In this document: piece by piece, positions 7,156 through 15,648 of the stretch | Layout: the number at the start of each line of letters is the position of its first letter | Numbering within the stretch: position 1 is the first letter of the stretch | NCBI GenBank assembly: GCA_022844275.1 | Contig: JALHMB010000006.1 | Location: forward strand, 1 to 64,000 | Source: Hyphomicrobiaceae bacterium | GTDB lineage: Bacteria > Pseudomonadota > Alphaproteobacteria > Rhizobiales > Hyphomicrobiaceae | DNA length: 64,000 nt | Direction of reading: 5' to 3' | Made by a program: the position numbers and the translations under genes | The notes under the pieces: model-generated | What the model saw: the letters and a program-made list of their open reading frames with translations, nothing else | What the model was told of the DNA's origin: nothing | Database searches by the model: none

Positions 7156-9462
7156 CTACCTCGACCGCTCGAGCGGCGGCGGCGCGAAGGCCGTGACCTC
7201 GCCCGGATCACCCACGAAGCGCTCGATCTCGACGAGTGCCGTATGCGCGATCGGCCCCTGGCCGAGCTTCGACGTGCCCTTGTCGGGCGTGAGCATGTTC
7301 GGGTTGCCGTGCTTGTCGAGCGCGCCAATACGGCCAGGCTCCTTGGGGTCGTACCAGGCACCCGTGGAAAGGCGGATCACTCCGGGCATGAGAGCATCGG
7401 AGACCACCGCCGTCGCCAGCGTCGCACCGCGCTGATTGAACACGCGCACCATGTCGTGCTCGGCAATGCCGCGCTGCTTGGCATCCTCGGGATTGATCAG
7501 CACGGGCTCGCGACCATTGATCTTGAGCGCCAAGCTCTCGCCCGCAAAGTCCATCTGCGAGTGGAGCTTTCCTGCCGGCTGGTTTGAAATCATGTGCAGC
7601 GGATAGGTCTTTGCCTTCTCGGAGCCGAGCCATTCGAGCGGCTCCATCCACACGGGATGGCCGGGGCAGTCGTCATAACCGAAGCTCGCAATGCGCTCGC
7701 TATAGATCTCGATCTTGCCGGACGGCGTCTTCAGCTTCTTTGCCGTCGGCTCGGCGCGGAAATCCGCGAGCACGGTGTGCGGTTTTACCGGCACGGGACT
7801 TTCGGCGTGACCCTGCTCCCAGAAGATATCGAAGTTCGGCAACTCCACGCCGGCACGCGATGCGTCCTGGCGCGCGACCTCGTATATGTGGCGCAGCCAG
7901 TCCATTTCCTCGCGACCTTCCGTGAAGGCCTTTTCCACGCCGACCTTGCGCGCGAGCGCGCGGAAGATGTCGAAGTCATTGCGGGCCTCGCCGACGGGAT
8001 CGACGGCCTTCTTCATGGCGATGATGAAGCGATCGCGCGAGCTTGCACCGATGTCATTGCGCTCGAGAGTCGTCGTCGCCGGCAGCACGATGTCGGCAAA
8101 GCGCGCCGTCGACGTCCACCAGGGCTCGTTGACGATGACTGTCTCCGGCCGCCGCCAGGCTTCGATGAGACGATTGAGGTCCTGATGGTGGTGGAAGGGA
8201 TTGCCGCCGCACCAATAGATCATGCGCGTTTCGGGATAGACGCGATCCTCACCATCGAAGGTGTAGGGCTCGCCGGGCTTGAGCAGCAGGTCCGAAATGC
8301 GCGCGACCGGAATGAAGCTGCCCGTCGGGTTGCTGCCTGCCGAGAGCGCCGGCGCGGAATAGACGGTCACCGGATTTCCCTGGCCGTGCATGGAGCCATA
8401 GCCGAAGCCGAAACCGCCGCCGGGGAGGCCCACCTGCCCCAGGATGGCGCCGAGCACGGCCGTCATCCAGAAGGTCTGCTCGCCGTGATCGCCGCGCTGG
8501 AGGGAGTAGCTGGTCGCGATCATGGTGCGTACGGCGGCCATGCGGCGCGCGAGATTGCGGATGGTATCGGCGTCGATGCCTGTGATCGCGGATGCCCATT
8601 CGGCCGACTTGGGCGTGCCGTCATCCGCGCCGACCAGATAGCGCTCGAAGCGCTCGAAACCGACCGAGTAGCGCGCGAGGAAATCCTTGTCGTGCAGGTT
8701 CTCGCTCACGAGCGTGTGCGCGAGGCCGATCATCATCGCGACATCGGTGTTCGGGCGGATAGGCAGCCATGTCGCCTTGGCGATGTCGGGCGTATCCTCG
8801 CGCACGGGCGTGATCGAGATGATCTCGACGCCCTTCTCCGCGAGGCGTCCGAGCCACGGCCCGGCCGTATGCTCGCCGGAACCGCCCGGCTCGACCTGCG
8901 CATTCTTCGTCCCGCAGCCACCGAAGGCAAGGAAGAGCTTCGTGTGCTCGGCAATGCCGTCCCACGAGGAGAGATTTCTCAGCGTGCGGTGATCGCCGAG
9001 AATATGCGGCAGGATCGCGAGGCCGGCGGCGAGCGAGTAGCTGTGCTTCTGTCCTGTGAAGCCACCGAAGCAGTTCATGAAGCGCTGGAGCTGCGTCTTG
9101 GCATGATGAAAACGACCGGCACTCGCCCAGCCATATGAGCCGGCGAAGATCGCCTCGTTGCCATACGCCGCCTTGATGCGTTTGAGCTCGCCCGTGATGA
9201 TGTCGATAGCCTCGTCCCAGGGCACTTCGACGAACGGCTCGGCACCGCGGCCATCGCCGCCCGCCTTGTAGCCCTTGGCGAGCCAGCTCTTGCGGATGGA
9301 CGGCCGCGCGACGCGCACGCCATGATAGAGCGCTTCCGGCATCCCGCGCAGGATCGGGGAGGGGTCCGTATCGCGTGCCGCGGGCTCGACATCGACGAGC
9401 CTGCCGTTCTCGACGACGGCAGTAAAGGCGCCCCAGTGCGATCCGTGCGTGATCTTGTTCAT
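7156..9462 (-). CDS. Molybdopterin-dependent oxidoreductase, BisC/TorA/DMSO-reductase type
   Basis: A 768-residue type-III DMSO-reductase-family enzyme. The N-terminus lacks the 4Fe-4S cysteine cluster of formate dehydrogenase-type relatives. The Mo-ligand serine is seen in SYGWASAGRFHH (about residue 118), as in TorA, DorA and BisC. Typical segments are QVGLPGGGFGFGYGSMHGQGN, VNEPWWTSTARFADIVLPATTTLERND and SNQPAGKLHSQMD. No Tat signal peptide is present from ATG 9462, so it is probably cytosolic like biotin/methionine sulfoxide reductase BisC. The frame opens 31 codons earlier, without a signal. It is co-directional and 6 bp from the SDR gene. Substrate is inferred only at the level of S- or N-oxides. 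Confidence 0.87.
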   Translation of the reverse strand: MNKITHGSHWGAFTAVVENGRLVDVEPAARDTDPSPILRGMPEALYHGVRVARPSIRKSWLAKGYKAGGDGRGAEPFVEVPWDEAIDIITGELKRIKAAYGNEAIFAGSYGWASAGRFHHAKTQLQRFMNCFGGFTGQKHSYSLAAGLAILPHILGDHRTLRNLSSWDGIAEHTKLFLAFGGCGTKNAQVEPGGSGEHTAGPWLGRLAEKGVEIISITPVREDTPDIAKATWLPIRPNTDVAMMIGLAHTLVSENLHDKDFLARYSVGFERFERYLVGADDGTPKSAEWASAITGIDADTIRNLARRMAAVRTMIATSYSLQRGDHGEQTFWMTAVLGAILGQVGLPGGGFGFGYGSMHGQGNPVTVYSAPALSAGSNPTGSFIPVARISDLLLKPGEPYTFDGEDRVYPETRMIYWCGGNPFHHHQDLNRLIEAWRRPETVIVNEPWWTSTARFADIVLPATTTLERNDIGASSRDRFIIAMKKAVDPVGEARNDFDIFRALARKVGVEKAFTEGREEMDWLRHIYEVARQDASRAGVELPNFDIFWEQGHAESPVPVKPHTVLADFRAEPTAKKLKTPSGKIEIYSERIASFGYDDCPGHPVWMEPLEWLGSEKAKTYPLHMISNQPAGKLHSQMDFAGESLALKINGREPVLINPEDAKQRGIAEHDMVRVFNQRGATLATAVVSDALMPGVIRLSTGAWYDPKEPGRIGALDKHGNPNMLTPDKGTSKLGQGPIAHTALVEIERFVGDPGEVTAFAPPPLERSR

Positions 9463-9773
9463 TGTACGATGCTCGTGTCCGTCGGCCTGTAGGCCCCTTT
9501 GCTCATCAGCTATTGTCGCGATTGCAACGCTTCTGTCGAGGCTCAGCATACGCATAGGCCTCCACGCCAGCGGTGCGGAGGAGGGTCGAGTTGGCCCTGC
9601 AGCGATGGTCAGCTCAGGGATTAGATACGGCCGGCCTCACATCATTGTGTTCTGATAGTGAAGCGCTGGCCATACTTGGCGTCATATGATGTTGTTACAG
9701 AATTAACTTCCAGGCCGTGCCATTTCACTGGGCCATAGTCGCCCCTAAGTAAGGATGCAGGATCATCGCGCGC
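9463..9773. other. Divergent intergenic region without a gene
   Basis: A 311-bp space between the divergent molybdoenzyme and ScsB-like genes. Base composition is more AT-rich toward 9650-9720. It should hold both promoters. The best right-facing guess is TTGGCG near 9677 followed by CAGAAT, which is weak. No RNA gene, palindrome or conserved ORF was recognised. Confidence 0.5.
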
Positions 9774-11948
9774 ATGAGCGGAATGTTCGATCGCAAGTGC
9801 TGGCTGCAGACCGTCCTGTGGATGTCGACGTTACTCGCTCTCGCATGGGGCGCGCCTGCCGCGATAGCCCTCGAGAGCGCAGCTACCACCAGTCCCCGCG
9901 TTACTGCGACGCTGATCAGCGACGCGGCCACCGTGGCCCCCGGTCAGACCTTCCGTGTCGGACTGCGCCAGAAGCTCGCTCCCAAGTGGCATACATATTG
10001 GAAGAACTCCGGCGATGCGGGTGCGCCGCCCGAGATCCGGCTGGGCCTGCCCGCTGGCGCGACGGTCAGCGGCATCATCTGGCCGGGACCTGATCGCATT
10101 GCGGCTGCCGGTCCGGTCATGAGCTACGGCTACGAGACCGAGATCGTCTTTCCCATCAACGTGACCGTGCCCCGCGATGCCACGCCGGGACAGAATATGG
10201 CCATTACCGCGGACGCCGAATGGATCGTCTGCGAGAGAGAGTGCATTCCCGAACAGGGCAGCTTCCAACTCGACATTCCGATTGCCGAAACCACGGCACC
10301 GGCCAGCGATGACGTGAAGGCAGCGTTCGCCATTGCCGATGCGCGCAAACCCATGACGGGGCCGTGGTCGTCACGCCTTGTCAGCGAAGGCGATGCGCTC
10401 GCACTGACCGTGGTCGGCGCAGACCTCACGCAGGCCGCGGTGAAAGCTGCGTACTTCTACCCGGCTTCGTGGGGCGTGACGGATCACGCGGCCCCGCAGC
10501 AGCTATCCCTTACCGACGGCACGCTCACACTCGCGCTGGCCAAAGGTCAGACGTTCAACCCCGCGGCCAAGGCCGATGGGCTGCTCGCCGTGACCGATGG
10601 CGGTGGCGTGACGCGCTGGTTTGAGATCACCCCCACGATCGGTGGAGCCCCCGCCGGCGCGGCGCCGACCGCCTCACTCATCGAGAACCTGCCGCTCTGG
10701 CAGACCGCACTCTTCGCATTCCTGGGCGGCCTGATCCTGAACCTCATGCCGTGCGTCTTTCCGGTGCTCGCCATCAAGGCTACGGCCATCGCGAAGCTCT
10801 CGGGGGGCGAACTGCGTGAGGTGCGGCTCGCGAGCGCGTTCTATACGCTCGGCGTGCTCGTCGCCTTCACGGCCCTCGCCGCCGCACTGCTTGCCATGCG
10901 CGCGGGCGGCACGGCAGTCGGGTGGGGCTTCCAGTTCCAGTCGCCGCTCTTCGTCGCCGGTATGAGCTGGCTGCTGCTCGCCATCGGCCTCAATCTCTCT
11001 GGCGTCTTCGAGATCGGCCTTGGCGTCGGCGGCACCGGGCAGTCTCTCGCACAGAAGTCCGGCCATGCCGGCAGCTTCTTCACCGGCCTGCTCGCCGTCG
11101 TCGTGGCGACGCCCTGCACGGCGCCTTTCATGGGCGCCGCGATCGGCACCGCGCTGACGGCACCCGTCTATATCTGCCTCCTCATTTTTCTTGCCATGGG
11201 GCTCGGCCTTGCCGCGCCCTATGCGCTGCTTGGCATCTTCCCAAGTCTCGCCCGCGCCCTGCCGCGACCGGGCCTGTGGATGGTGCGTCTCCGCCAGGCC
11301 ATGGCATTCCCGATGTATGCCTCGGCGGCGTGGCTCGTCTGGGTGCTCTCGCAGCAGGCCGGAGACTTCGGCGTGCTCATCGCACTCTCGGGCGCACTGC
11401 TCGTGGCGCTCGCCGCATGGATGTACGGCATTGCCCAGCATGACACCGGACGCGGTCTCCTCTCGCGCGGCTTTGCGGCTGCGGCGATCGTCGGCACGCT
11501 CGGCCTGCTCATGCAGCTCGATGGCGCGACGACGCCGGGCGCTGCAGCGCGCACGGAGGCGAGCCCAGGTTCGGCCAACTATGAGCCTTTCAGCAATGCG
11601 CGCCTCGCGGCCTTGCGCAAGGAAGGCAAGCCCGTGTTCGTGAACATGACGGCGGCGTGGTGCATCACATGCCTCGTCAACGAGCGCACGACGCTTTCGA
11701 CGGACACCATTCAGCAGGCTTTCCGCGAGCGCGGCATCACATATCTCAAGGGCGACTGGACGAACCGCGATCCCGAGATCGGCGCCTACCTGCGCAGCTT
11801 CAATCGCGACGGCCTGCCCTTCTATGCCTACTATCCCGCCGGGGGGCGCGACCCGGTGGTTCTTCCGCCCGTGCTTACCGAAGCCATCGTGGTCGGCGAA
11901 CTCGAACGCGCCAATACATCAGCTTCAGCATCCCCATCATCCAACTAA
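9774..11948 (+). CDS. ScsB/DsbD-like thiol:disulfide interchange protein
   Basis: A 724-residue membrane electron-transfer protein that would carry reducing power from cytosolic thioredoxin to the periplasm. The order is: signal peptide (about 1-32); a DsbD-type immunoglobulin-like N-terminal domain with Cys153 and Cys157 (WIVCERECIPE); a CcdA-like block of eight or so membrane helices with the two conserved Pro-Cys motifs LMPCVFP (Cys327) and ATPCTAPFMG (Cys447); and a C-terminal thioredoxin-like domain with WCITC (Cys630, Cys633). The Cys-containing N-terminal domain and the arrangement fit ScsB better than classical DsbD. It is followed after 16 bp by a Tat-type redoxin gene, its likely partner. 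An alternative start is ATG 9783. Confidence 0.9.
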   Translation: MSGMFDRKCWLQTVLWMSTLLALAWGAPAAIALESAATTSPRVTATLISDAATVAPGQTFRVGLRQKLAPKWHTYWKNSGDAGAPPEIRLGLPAGATVSGIIWPGPDRIAAAGPVMSYGYETEIVFPINVTVPRDATPGQNMAITADAEWIVCERECIPEQGSFQLDIPIAETTAPASDDVKAAFAIADARKPMTGPWSSRLVSEGDALALTVVGADLTQAAVKAAYFYPASWGVTDHAAPQQLSLTDGTLTLALAKGQTFNPAAKADGLLAVTDGGGVTRWFEITPTIGGAPAGAAPTASLIENLPLWQTALFAFLGGLILNLMPCVFPVLAIKATAIAKLSGGELREVRLASAFYTLGVLVAFTALAAALLAMRAGGTAVGWGFQFQSPLFVAGMSWLLLAIGLNLSGVFEIGLGVGGTGQSLAQKSGHAGSFFTGLLAVVVATPCTAPFMGAAIGTALTAPVYICLLIFLAMGLGLAAPYALLGIFPSLARALPRPGLWMVRLRQAMAFPMYASAAWLVWVLSQQAGDFGVLIALSGALLVALAAWMYGIAQHDTGRGLLSRGFAAAAIVGTLGLLMQLDGATTPGAAARTEASPGSANYEPFSNARLAALRKEGKPVFVNMTAAWCITCLVNERTTLSTDTIQQAFRERGITYLKGDWTNRDPEIGAYLRSFNRDGLPFYAYYPAGGRDPVVLPPVLTEAIVVGELERANTSASASPSSN

Positions 11949-11964
11949 TGACCAGGAGACCCGA

Positions 11965-12648
11965 ATGACTGACATTCGATCCAAAGTGCTTGCCGATTTG
12001 GCCTTCGACCGCCGCACACTGATGCTTGGCACGACAGCCGGCCTGACCGCGGTGGCAGCCGGCGGTCTCACGATGCTCTCGAGCCGCCCGGCATTTGCCT
12101 CGCCGCAGATCAACAAGCCCGCGCCGGACTTCTCGGCCATCGACAGCAACGGCAAGACGGTGAGCCTCGCGTCGCTCCGCGGCAAGATCGTCGCGCTCGA
12201 GTGGACGAACCATGACTGCCCGTACGTGCGCAAGCACTACAACACCGGCAACATGCAGTCGCTTCAGAAGCAGGCTGCCGATGCAGGCATCGTGTGGCTG
12301 AGCGTCATTTCCTCGCCGCCGGGCGAGCAGGGCAATGTCACACCGGAGAAGGCCAACGAGCTCACCCAGACGCGGAAAGCCGCTCCGGCTGCCGTTCTTC
12401 TCGATCCGAAGGGCCAGGTCGGCCGCGCCTATGACGCGCGCACGACCCCGCAGATGTTCCTCATCAATGCCGAGGGCACGCTGGTCTATATGGGCGGTAT
12501 CGACTCCATTCCCTCGACCCGCGCCGATGATATCGAGAAGGCGACGCCTTACTTCAAGGACGCGATCGTTGCCGTAACCAAGGGCGAGCCCGTGCAGAAC
12601 GCCGTGACGCGTCCTTATGGCTGCACGGTCAAGTACACGACGTCCTAA
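11965..12648 (+). CDS. Exported thioredoxin-fold (redoxin/AhpC-TSA) protein
   Basis: A 227-residue redoxin. The N-terminus reads FDRRTLMLGTTAG with an RR pair before a hydrophobic stretch and an AFA cleavage site, so a Tat signal is likely. The fold core follows: INKPAPDFSAIDSNGKTVSLASLRGK, then NHDCPYVRKHY with a single active-site Cys in place of the CxxC of TlpA-type proteins, and a TTPQMFLIN cis-Pro strand. A second Cys sits near the C-terminus (RPYGCTVKY). An AGGAG Shine-Dalgarno precedes ATG 11965, and the 16-bp gap to the ScsB-like gene indicates one operon. It is plausibly the periplasmic partner of that protein. Peroxidase activity is possible but not proven by sequence. Confidence 0.85.
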   Translation: MTDIRSKVLADLAFDRRTLMLGTTAGLTAVAAGGLTMLSSRPAFASPQINKPAPDFSAIDSNGKTVSLASLRGKIVALEWTNHDCPYVRKHYNTGNMQSLQKQAADAGIVWLSVISSPPGEQGNVTPEKANELTQTRKAAPAAVLLDPKGQVGRAYDARTTPQMFLINAEGTLVYMGGIDSIPSTRADDIEKATPYFKDAIVAVTKGEPVQNAVTRPYGCTVKYTTS

Positions 12649-12735
12649 CGCGCCAGATACGCGCCAGACATGGGGGAGCGGGAACCAATCTCCGCTCCCT
12701 ATACTTCAGAGTGCAAGCACTCGAAGGGCGTCACC

Positions 12736-13794
12736 ATGAGCGCACCGCATCTGAGCCGCCGCCAATTAGCCGCGCTGATTGCCGGAGCTGCGCTTCCCGG
12801 TAGTATCTCCATGCCGACCCATGCTCAGACCTCAGAGAGCAGCACGGGCAGCGCGATGCGCCTCGCGGCAAGCGTGCTACTCACAGGTGGTCGCCCGAAA
12901 GCACGCGATCAGCTCTCATTCCCCTTCGCCGCCCCCGAGCGTCATCGCTGGACGTATGTGCCGGGACGGCGCAACGGTTTTTCGCTGGATGACATGGAGC
13001 CTGACGAGCGCAAGCTCGCCATGAACCTGCTCGCCGTGTCCCTGAGCTCTTCGGGACTTGAGAAGGCCACGGGCGTTATGAAGCTCGCCGCTGTGCTGAA
13101 AGAGACGCGCGGCTTTGGCCGCGGCCCCGGCGCCTACTATTTTGCGGTTTACGGAGAGCCCGTTCCGGATGGCCTGTGGGGCTGGCGCGTCGAAGGTCAT
13201 CATCTCTCGCTCAACTATACGGTATTTCGAGATCGCGTGATCTCTGCGACCCCGCACTGCGTCTGCGCCGATCCCATGGAAGTCGCGACGGGGCTGTACG
13301 CCGGTCTCGCGCCGATCCATCGCGAGGACTATATCGGCCGCGATCTCGTGCGCAATCTCGATGCCGGGCAGCTCGCGCGGACCCGTCGCGCCGGCGACGT
13401 ACCGAACGACGTGCGCGCCGGCCCGCGCCGTGCCGAGGTCGCAACGGAAGCCGGCGGCATCGCTTTTGCTGCGCTCAGCGACGAGACGCAGCGTCACCTG
13501 ATGCTCGGCATTGCCGAGACCTACATTTCAAACCTGCCGCACGATCTGGCGAAGGCGCAGATGGGTCGTCTCGAGGGCGCAGCGCGCGACACCCTGCACT
13601 TCGAGTGGTCTGGCGGCTTCGAGACGAGCGACCTGCACTACTATCGCCTGCATGGCCCGAGGCTCTCGATCGAGTACGCGACGCGCGAGAGTGCGCGCCA
13701 CGTGCACACGCTTTGGCGGGAGCCGGGGAATGACTTCGGTCGCGCCGCACTGGCGGCTGCCGGTCAGGAGACGCTGCCGCCCGAAAGCGCCTGA
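12736..13794 (+). CDS. DUF3500 family protein with Tat signal
   Basis: A 352-residue secreted protein of the DUF3500 family. The twin-arginine start LSRRQLAALIAGAAL ends near THAQT, so Tat export is expected. The body shows the family stretches DQLSFPFAAPERHRWTYVPGRRNGF and GWRVEGHHLSLNYT, and near the end FEWSGGFETSDLHYYRLHGPRLSIEY, rich in conserved His and Trp residues. ATG 12736 was chosen because it opens directly on the signal peptide. It lies 87 bp after the redoxin gene on the same strand, so all three products are export-linked. The family's activity is not known to me. Confidence 0.83.
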   Translation: MSAPHLSRRQLAALIAGAALPGSISMPTHAQTSESSTGSAMRLAASVLLTGGRPKARDQLSFPFAAPERHRWTYVPGRRNGFSLDDMEPDERKLAMNLLAVSLSSSGLEKATGVMKLAAVLKETRGFGRGPGAYYFAVYGEPVPDGLWGWRVEGHHLSLNYTVFRDRVISATPHCVCADPMEVATGLYAGLAPIHREDYIGRDLVRNLDAGQLARTRRAGDVPNDVRAGPRRAEVATEAGGIAFAALSDETQRHLMLGIAETYISNLPHDLAKAQMGRLEGAARDTLHFEWSGGFETSDLHYYRLHGPRLSIEYATRESARHVHTLWREPGNDFGRAALAAAGQETLPPESA

Positions 13795-13805
13795 GCGCGG
13801 ACAGC

Positions 13806-14585
13806 TCAGCTCCGATTGTCGCGTGAGGTGCCGATCTCGATCAAATCGCGCGCAGCCATCTCGGCTTCCACGAGAATGAGATAACGGCGCAGGTCGCGGA
13901 TGTCGTCCAGCAGGGGCTCCGCGCGGGTGTCGGCGACAATGTGCTGGAAAAGATTGTGCTTCTGTGCACCAGGCATCTCCGACGAAACACGCTGCTCGAT
14001 GCGATCGAATTTGCGTGCGAGCATCATGAACGCGCCGATCCCGCCGCGCCGCTTCCAACTGCTGCCGTACGCGCGCTCCTTCTCCTCGATGTTCGCGACA
14101 TCGCCATCAGCGAGCGGCTGAAGCTGATCCAGATAACCACGCCCGCTGTCCTCGACATTACCAGCTTCGCGCGCGGCGATCTCGGCCTCGGCGAGCATGA
14201 GGTAGCGGCGCAAGTCGCGCACATCGTCGATGAAACCGTCGCTCTTCGTATCGGCCGCGATGTGCTCGAAGATGTCGTAGGGCGAGGCTCCATCACCCGT
14301 CGTCGCGAGGCGCTTCTCGACGCGGTCCCACTTGCGCGCAAGCATGTTGAACGTGTCGACGCCGCCGCGCCGCTTCCAGCTATCTCCGTAGGACTTCTCC
14401 GCATTGCGTAAGCCACGCACATCACTGTCGGCAACCGCGCGGAGATGGTCGAGATAGGAGGGACCGCTGTCGGCGCCGCTCTCGCCGGCATCATCGAGCA
14501 GCGCCGCGAGCCGCTTCAGCGTCGCCGTATCGCTGGCGGCGAGCCGCTCGAGCAGTGTCTTGCGCTGCGCATCTTCTCCCGTCAC
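13806..14585 (-). CDS. Tandem-repeat protein, nucleotide-modification-associated domain (DUF1599/Nmad1)-like
   Basis: A 259-residue protein made of two copies of one all-helical domain (residues about 40-142 and 147-249). Each copy has YGxSWKRRGG (66-75 and 173-182), then MLARKxDR[VI]E, a gap, and a final acidic helix DD[VI]RDLRRYL (120-129 and 227-236). The pattern Y-G-x-x-W ... K-x-D-R ... D-x-x-D-L-x-x-Y resembles phage proteins annotated as nucleotide modification associated domain 1 (DUF1599). That assignment is from memory of the family and is moderate. Translation starts at GTG 14585, 10 bp after the TS-like stop and behind AAGAGG. It is the third gene of the operon with the TS-like and HMUDK-like genes. 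Function of the domain is unknown; it may act on modified dNTPs. Confidence 0.62.
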   Translation of the reverse strand: MTGEDAQRKTLLERLAASDTATLKRLAALLDDAGESGADSGPSYLDHLRAVADSDVRGLRNAEKSYGDSWKRRGGVDTFNMLARKWDRVEKRLATTGDGASPYDIFEHIAADTKSDGFIDDVRDLRRYLMLAEAEIAAREAGNVEDSGRGYLDQLQPLADGDVANIEEKERAYGSSWKRRGGIGAFMMLARKFDRIEQRVSSEMPGAQKHNLFQHIVADTRAEPLLDDIRDLRRYLILVEAEMAARDLIEIGTSRDNRS

Positions 14586-14595
14586 GATTGGCCTC

Positions 14596-15648
14596 TTACT
14601 CCGCGGCGACGCTCGCGCGCGGCTGCCAGCGGCGCTCGAACCACTCGAGCGCGGCGCGCCGCCAGTCGGTCGCGGCACAGCGCTCGACCCAGGCCAGGGC
14701 CGTCGCACGATCCTTGCGCTTGTAGGCGAACCAGCCGTTGTAGATCGGCGTCGCAACACGCAGGAAATAGGGATTGCGCGCTTCTCCCGACGCAACCGCG
14801 GCATCCCACTGGGCGAGGCTCATCTCGTCCGGCGGATTGTCGAGCCAATGGAAGAGATCCGCATCGAAGTTTTCGGGATCGCCGACCAGGGGATAGACGG
14901 CTACCTCGTCGAGCGCATAGGGATCGCCCTCAAAGCGGTCGGCAATACCGCTGATCTTGGACCAGGTGTCCTCGTAGGCGTGATAGCTGTCGCTCATCTG
15001 GCGGTAGACACCGGCCTCGACGCCAATCCGCGCGGCCATGTACTCGAGCAGGATCGAGAAGTGCACGGCATTAGCGCCGTAGCAGCCCCAGATGATGTCG
15101 TTCGAGCGGTTCGAGACGGTCATGTTCAGGCGGCCGTTGCGCACCTTGAACATGGCTTGGGTGTTGCAGGCGAGATCCTTGCTCGCGACGCCGAGATCGG
15201 CTTCCGCATCCCAGATCTGGAGGACGGCGCGGCGGCTGTCCGGATCATTGCGCAGGAGATCGACAATAGTCGTGAGCTGATCGCGGAACGGACGGCCGTG
15301 CGCCTTGGAGAGATCGAACTGCTGGCGCCAGCGATAGCCGTAGGCGGCATTGAAGACGATGCCGTCATCCGAGTAGGTCGCCATGCGCTGGTTGAAGCGC
15401 GCGAGCCAAGCGACGTCGTTGCGGCCGGCGAGCATCCACAGCGCTTCCAGCAGATGGAAGAAGGGATTCGCATCGCGCACGCCGTCGAAAAGCACGCGCT
15501 CCAGCGGACGCTCGTAAACCGTGCAGACGGGCTCGGGATATTCGATGGTGCTACCGGCGCGGCTTGCCTGCACGAGCCCACCTTGCTTCATGAGCTCGGC
15601 ACCCTTGACGACAGCGTCATTTACGTTGCGAGCTTGGACGACCTTCAT
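14596..15648 (-). CDS. Divergent thymidylate synthase / dUMP-hydroxymethylase-like protein
   Basis: A 350-residue protein of the thymidylate synthase superfamily. Recognisable landmarks are LEALWMLAGRNDVAWL (68-82), AYGYRWR (102-108), the phosphate-binding pair SRRAVLQIWD (138-147), the nucleophile Cys161 in ACNTQAMF instead of the usual PPCH, and RSNDIIWG (181-188). The region after about residue 230 does not resemble the usual C-terminal folate-closing segment of ThyA and is longer. The divergence and the operon suggest it makes a modified pyrimidine nucleotide such as 5-hydroxymethyl-dUMP rather than dTMP. Its ATG overlaps the stop of the upstream gene by 4 bp. It could still be a plain thymidylate synthase; this window alone does not decide it. 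Confidence 0.72.
   Translation of the reverse strand: MKVVQARNVNDAVVKGAELMKQGGLVQASRAGSTIEYPEPVCTVYERPLERVLFDGVRDANPFFHLLEALWMLAGRNDVAWLARFNQRMATYSDDGIVFNAAYGYRWRQQFDLSKAHGRPFRDQLTTIVDLLRNDPDSRRAVLQIWDAEADLGVASKDLACNTQAMFKVRNGRLNMTVSNRSNDIIWGCYGANAVHFSILLEYMAARIGVEAGVYRQMSDSYHAYEDTWSKISGIADRFEGDPYALDEVAVYPLVGDPENFDADLFHWLDNPPDEMSLAQWDAAVASGEARNPYFLRVATPIYNGWFAYKRKDRATALAWVERCAATDWRRAALEWFERRWQPRASVAAE

Noticed and set aside
7594-9138. A 514-codon plus-strand frame
   Set aside because: Lies wholly inside the molybdopterin oxidoreductase gene on the other strand and has no family signature.
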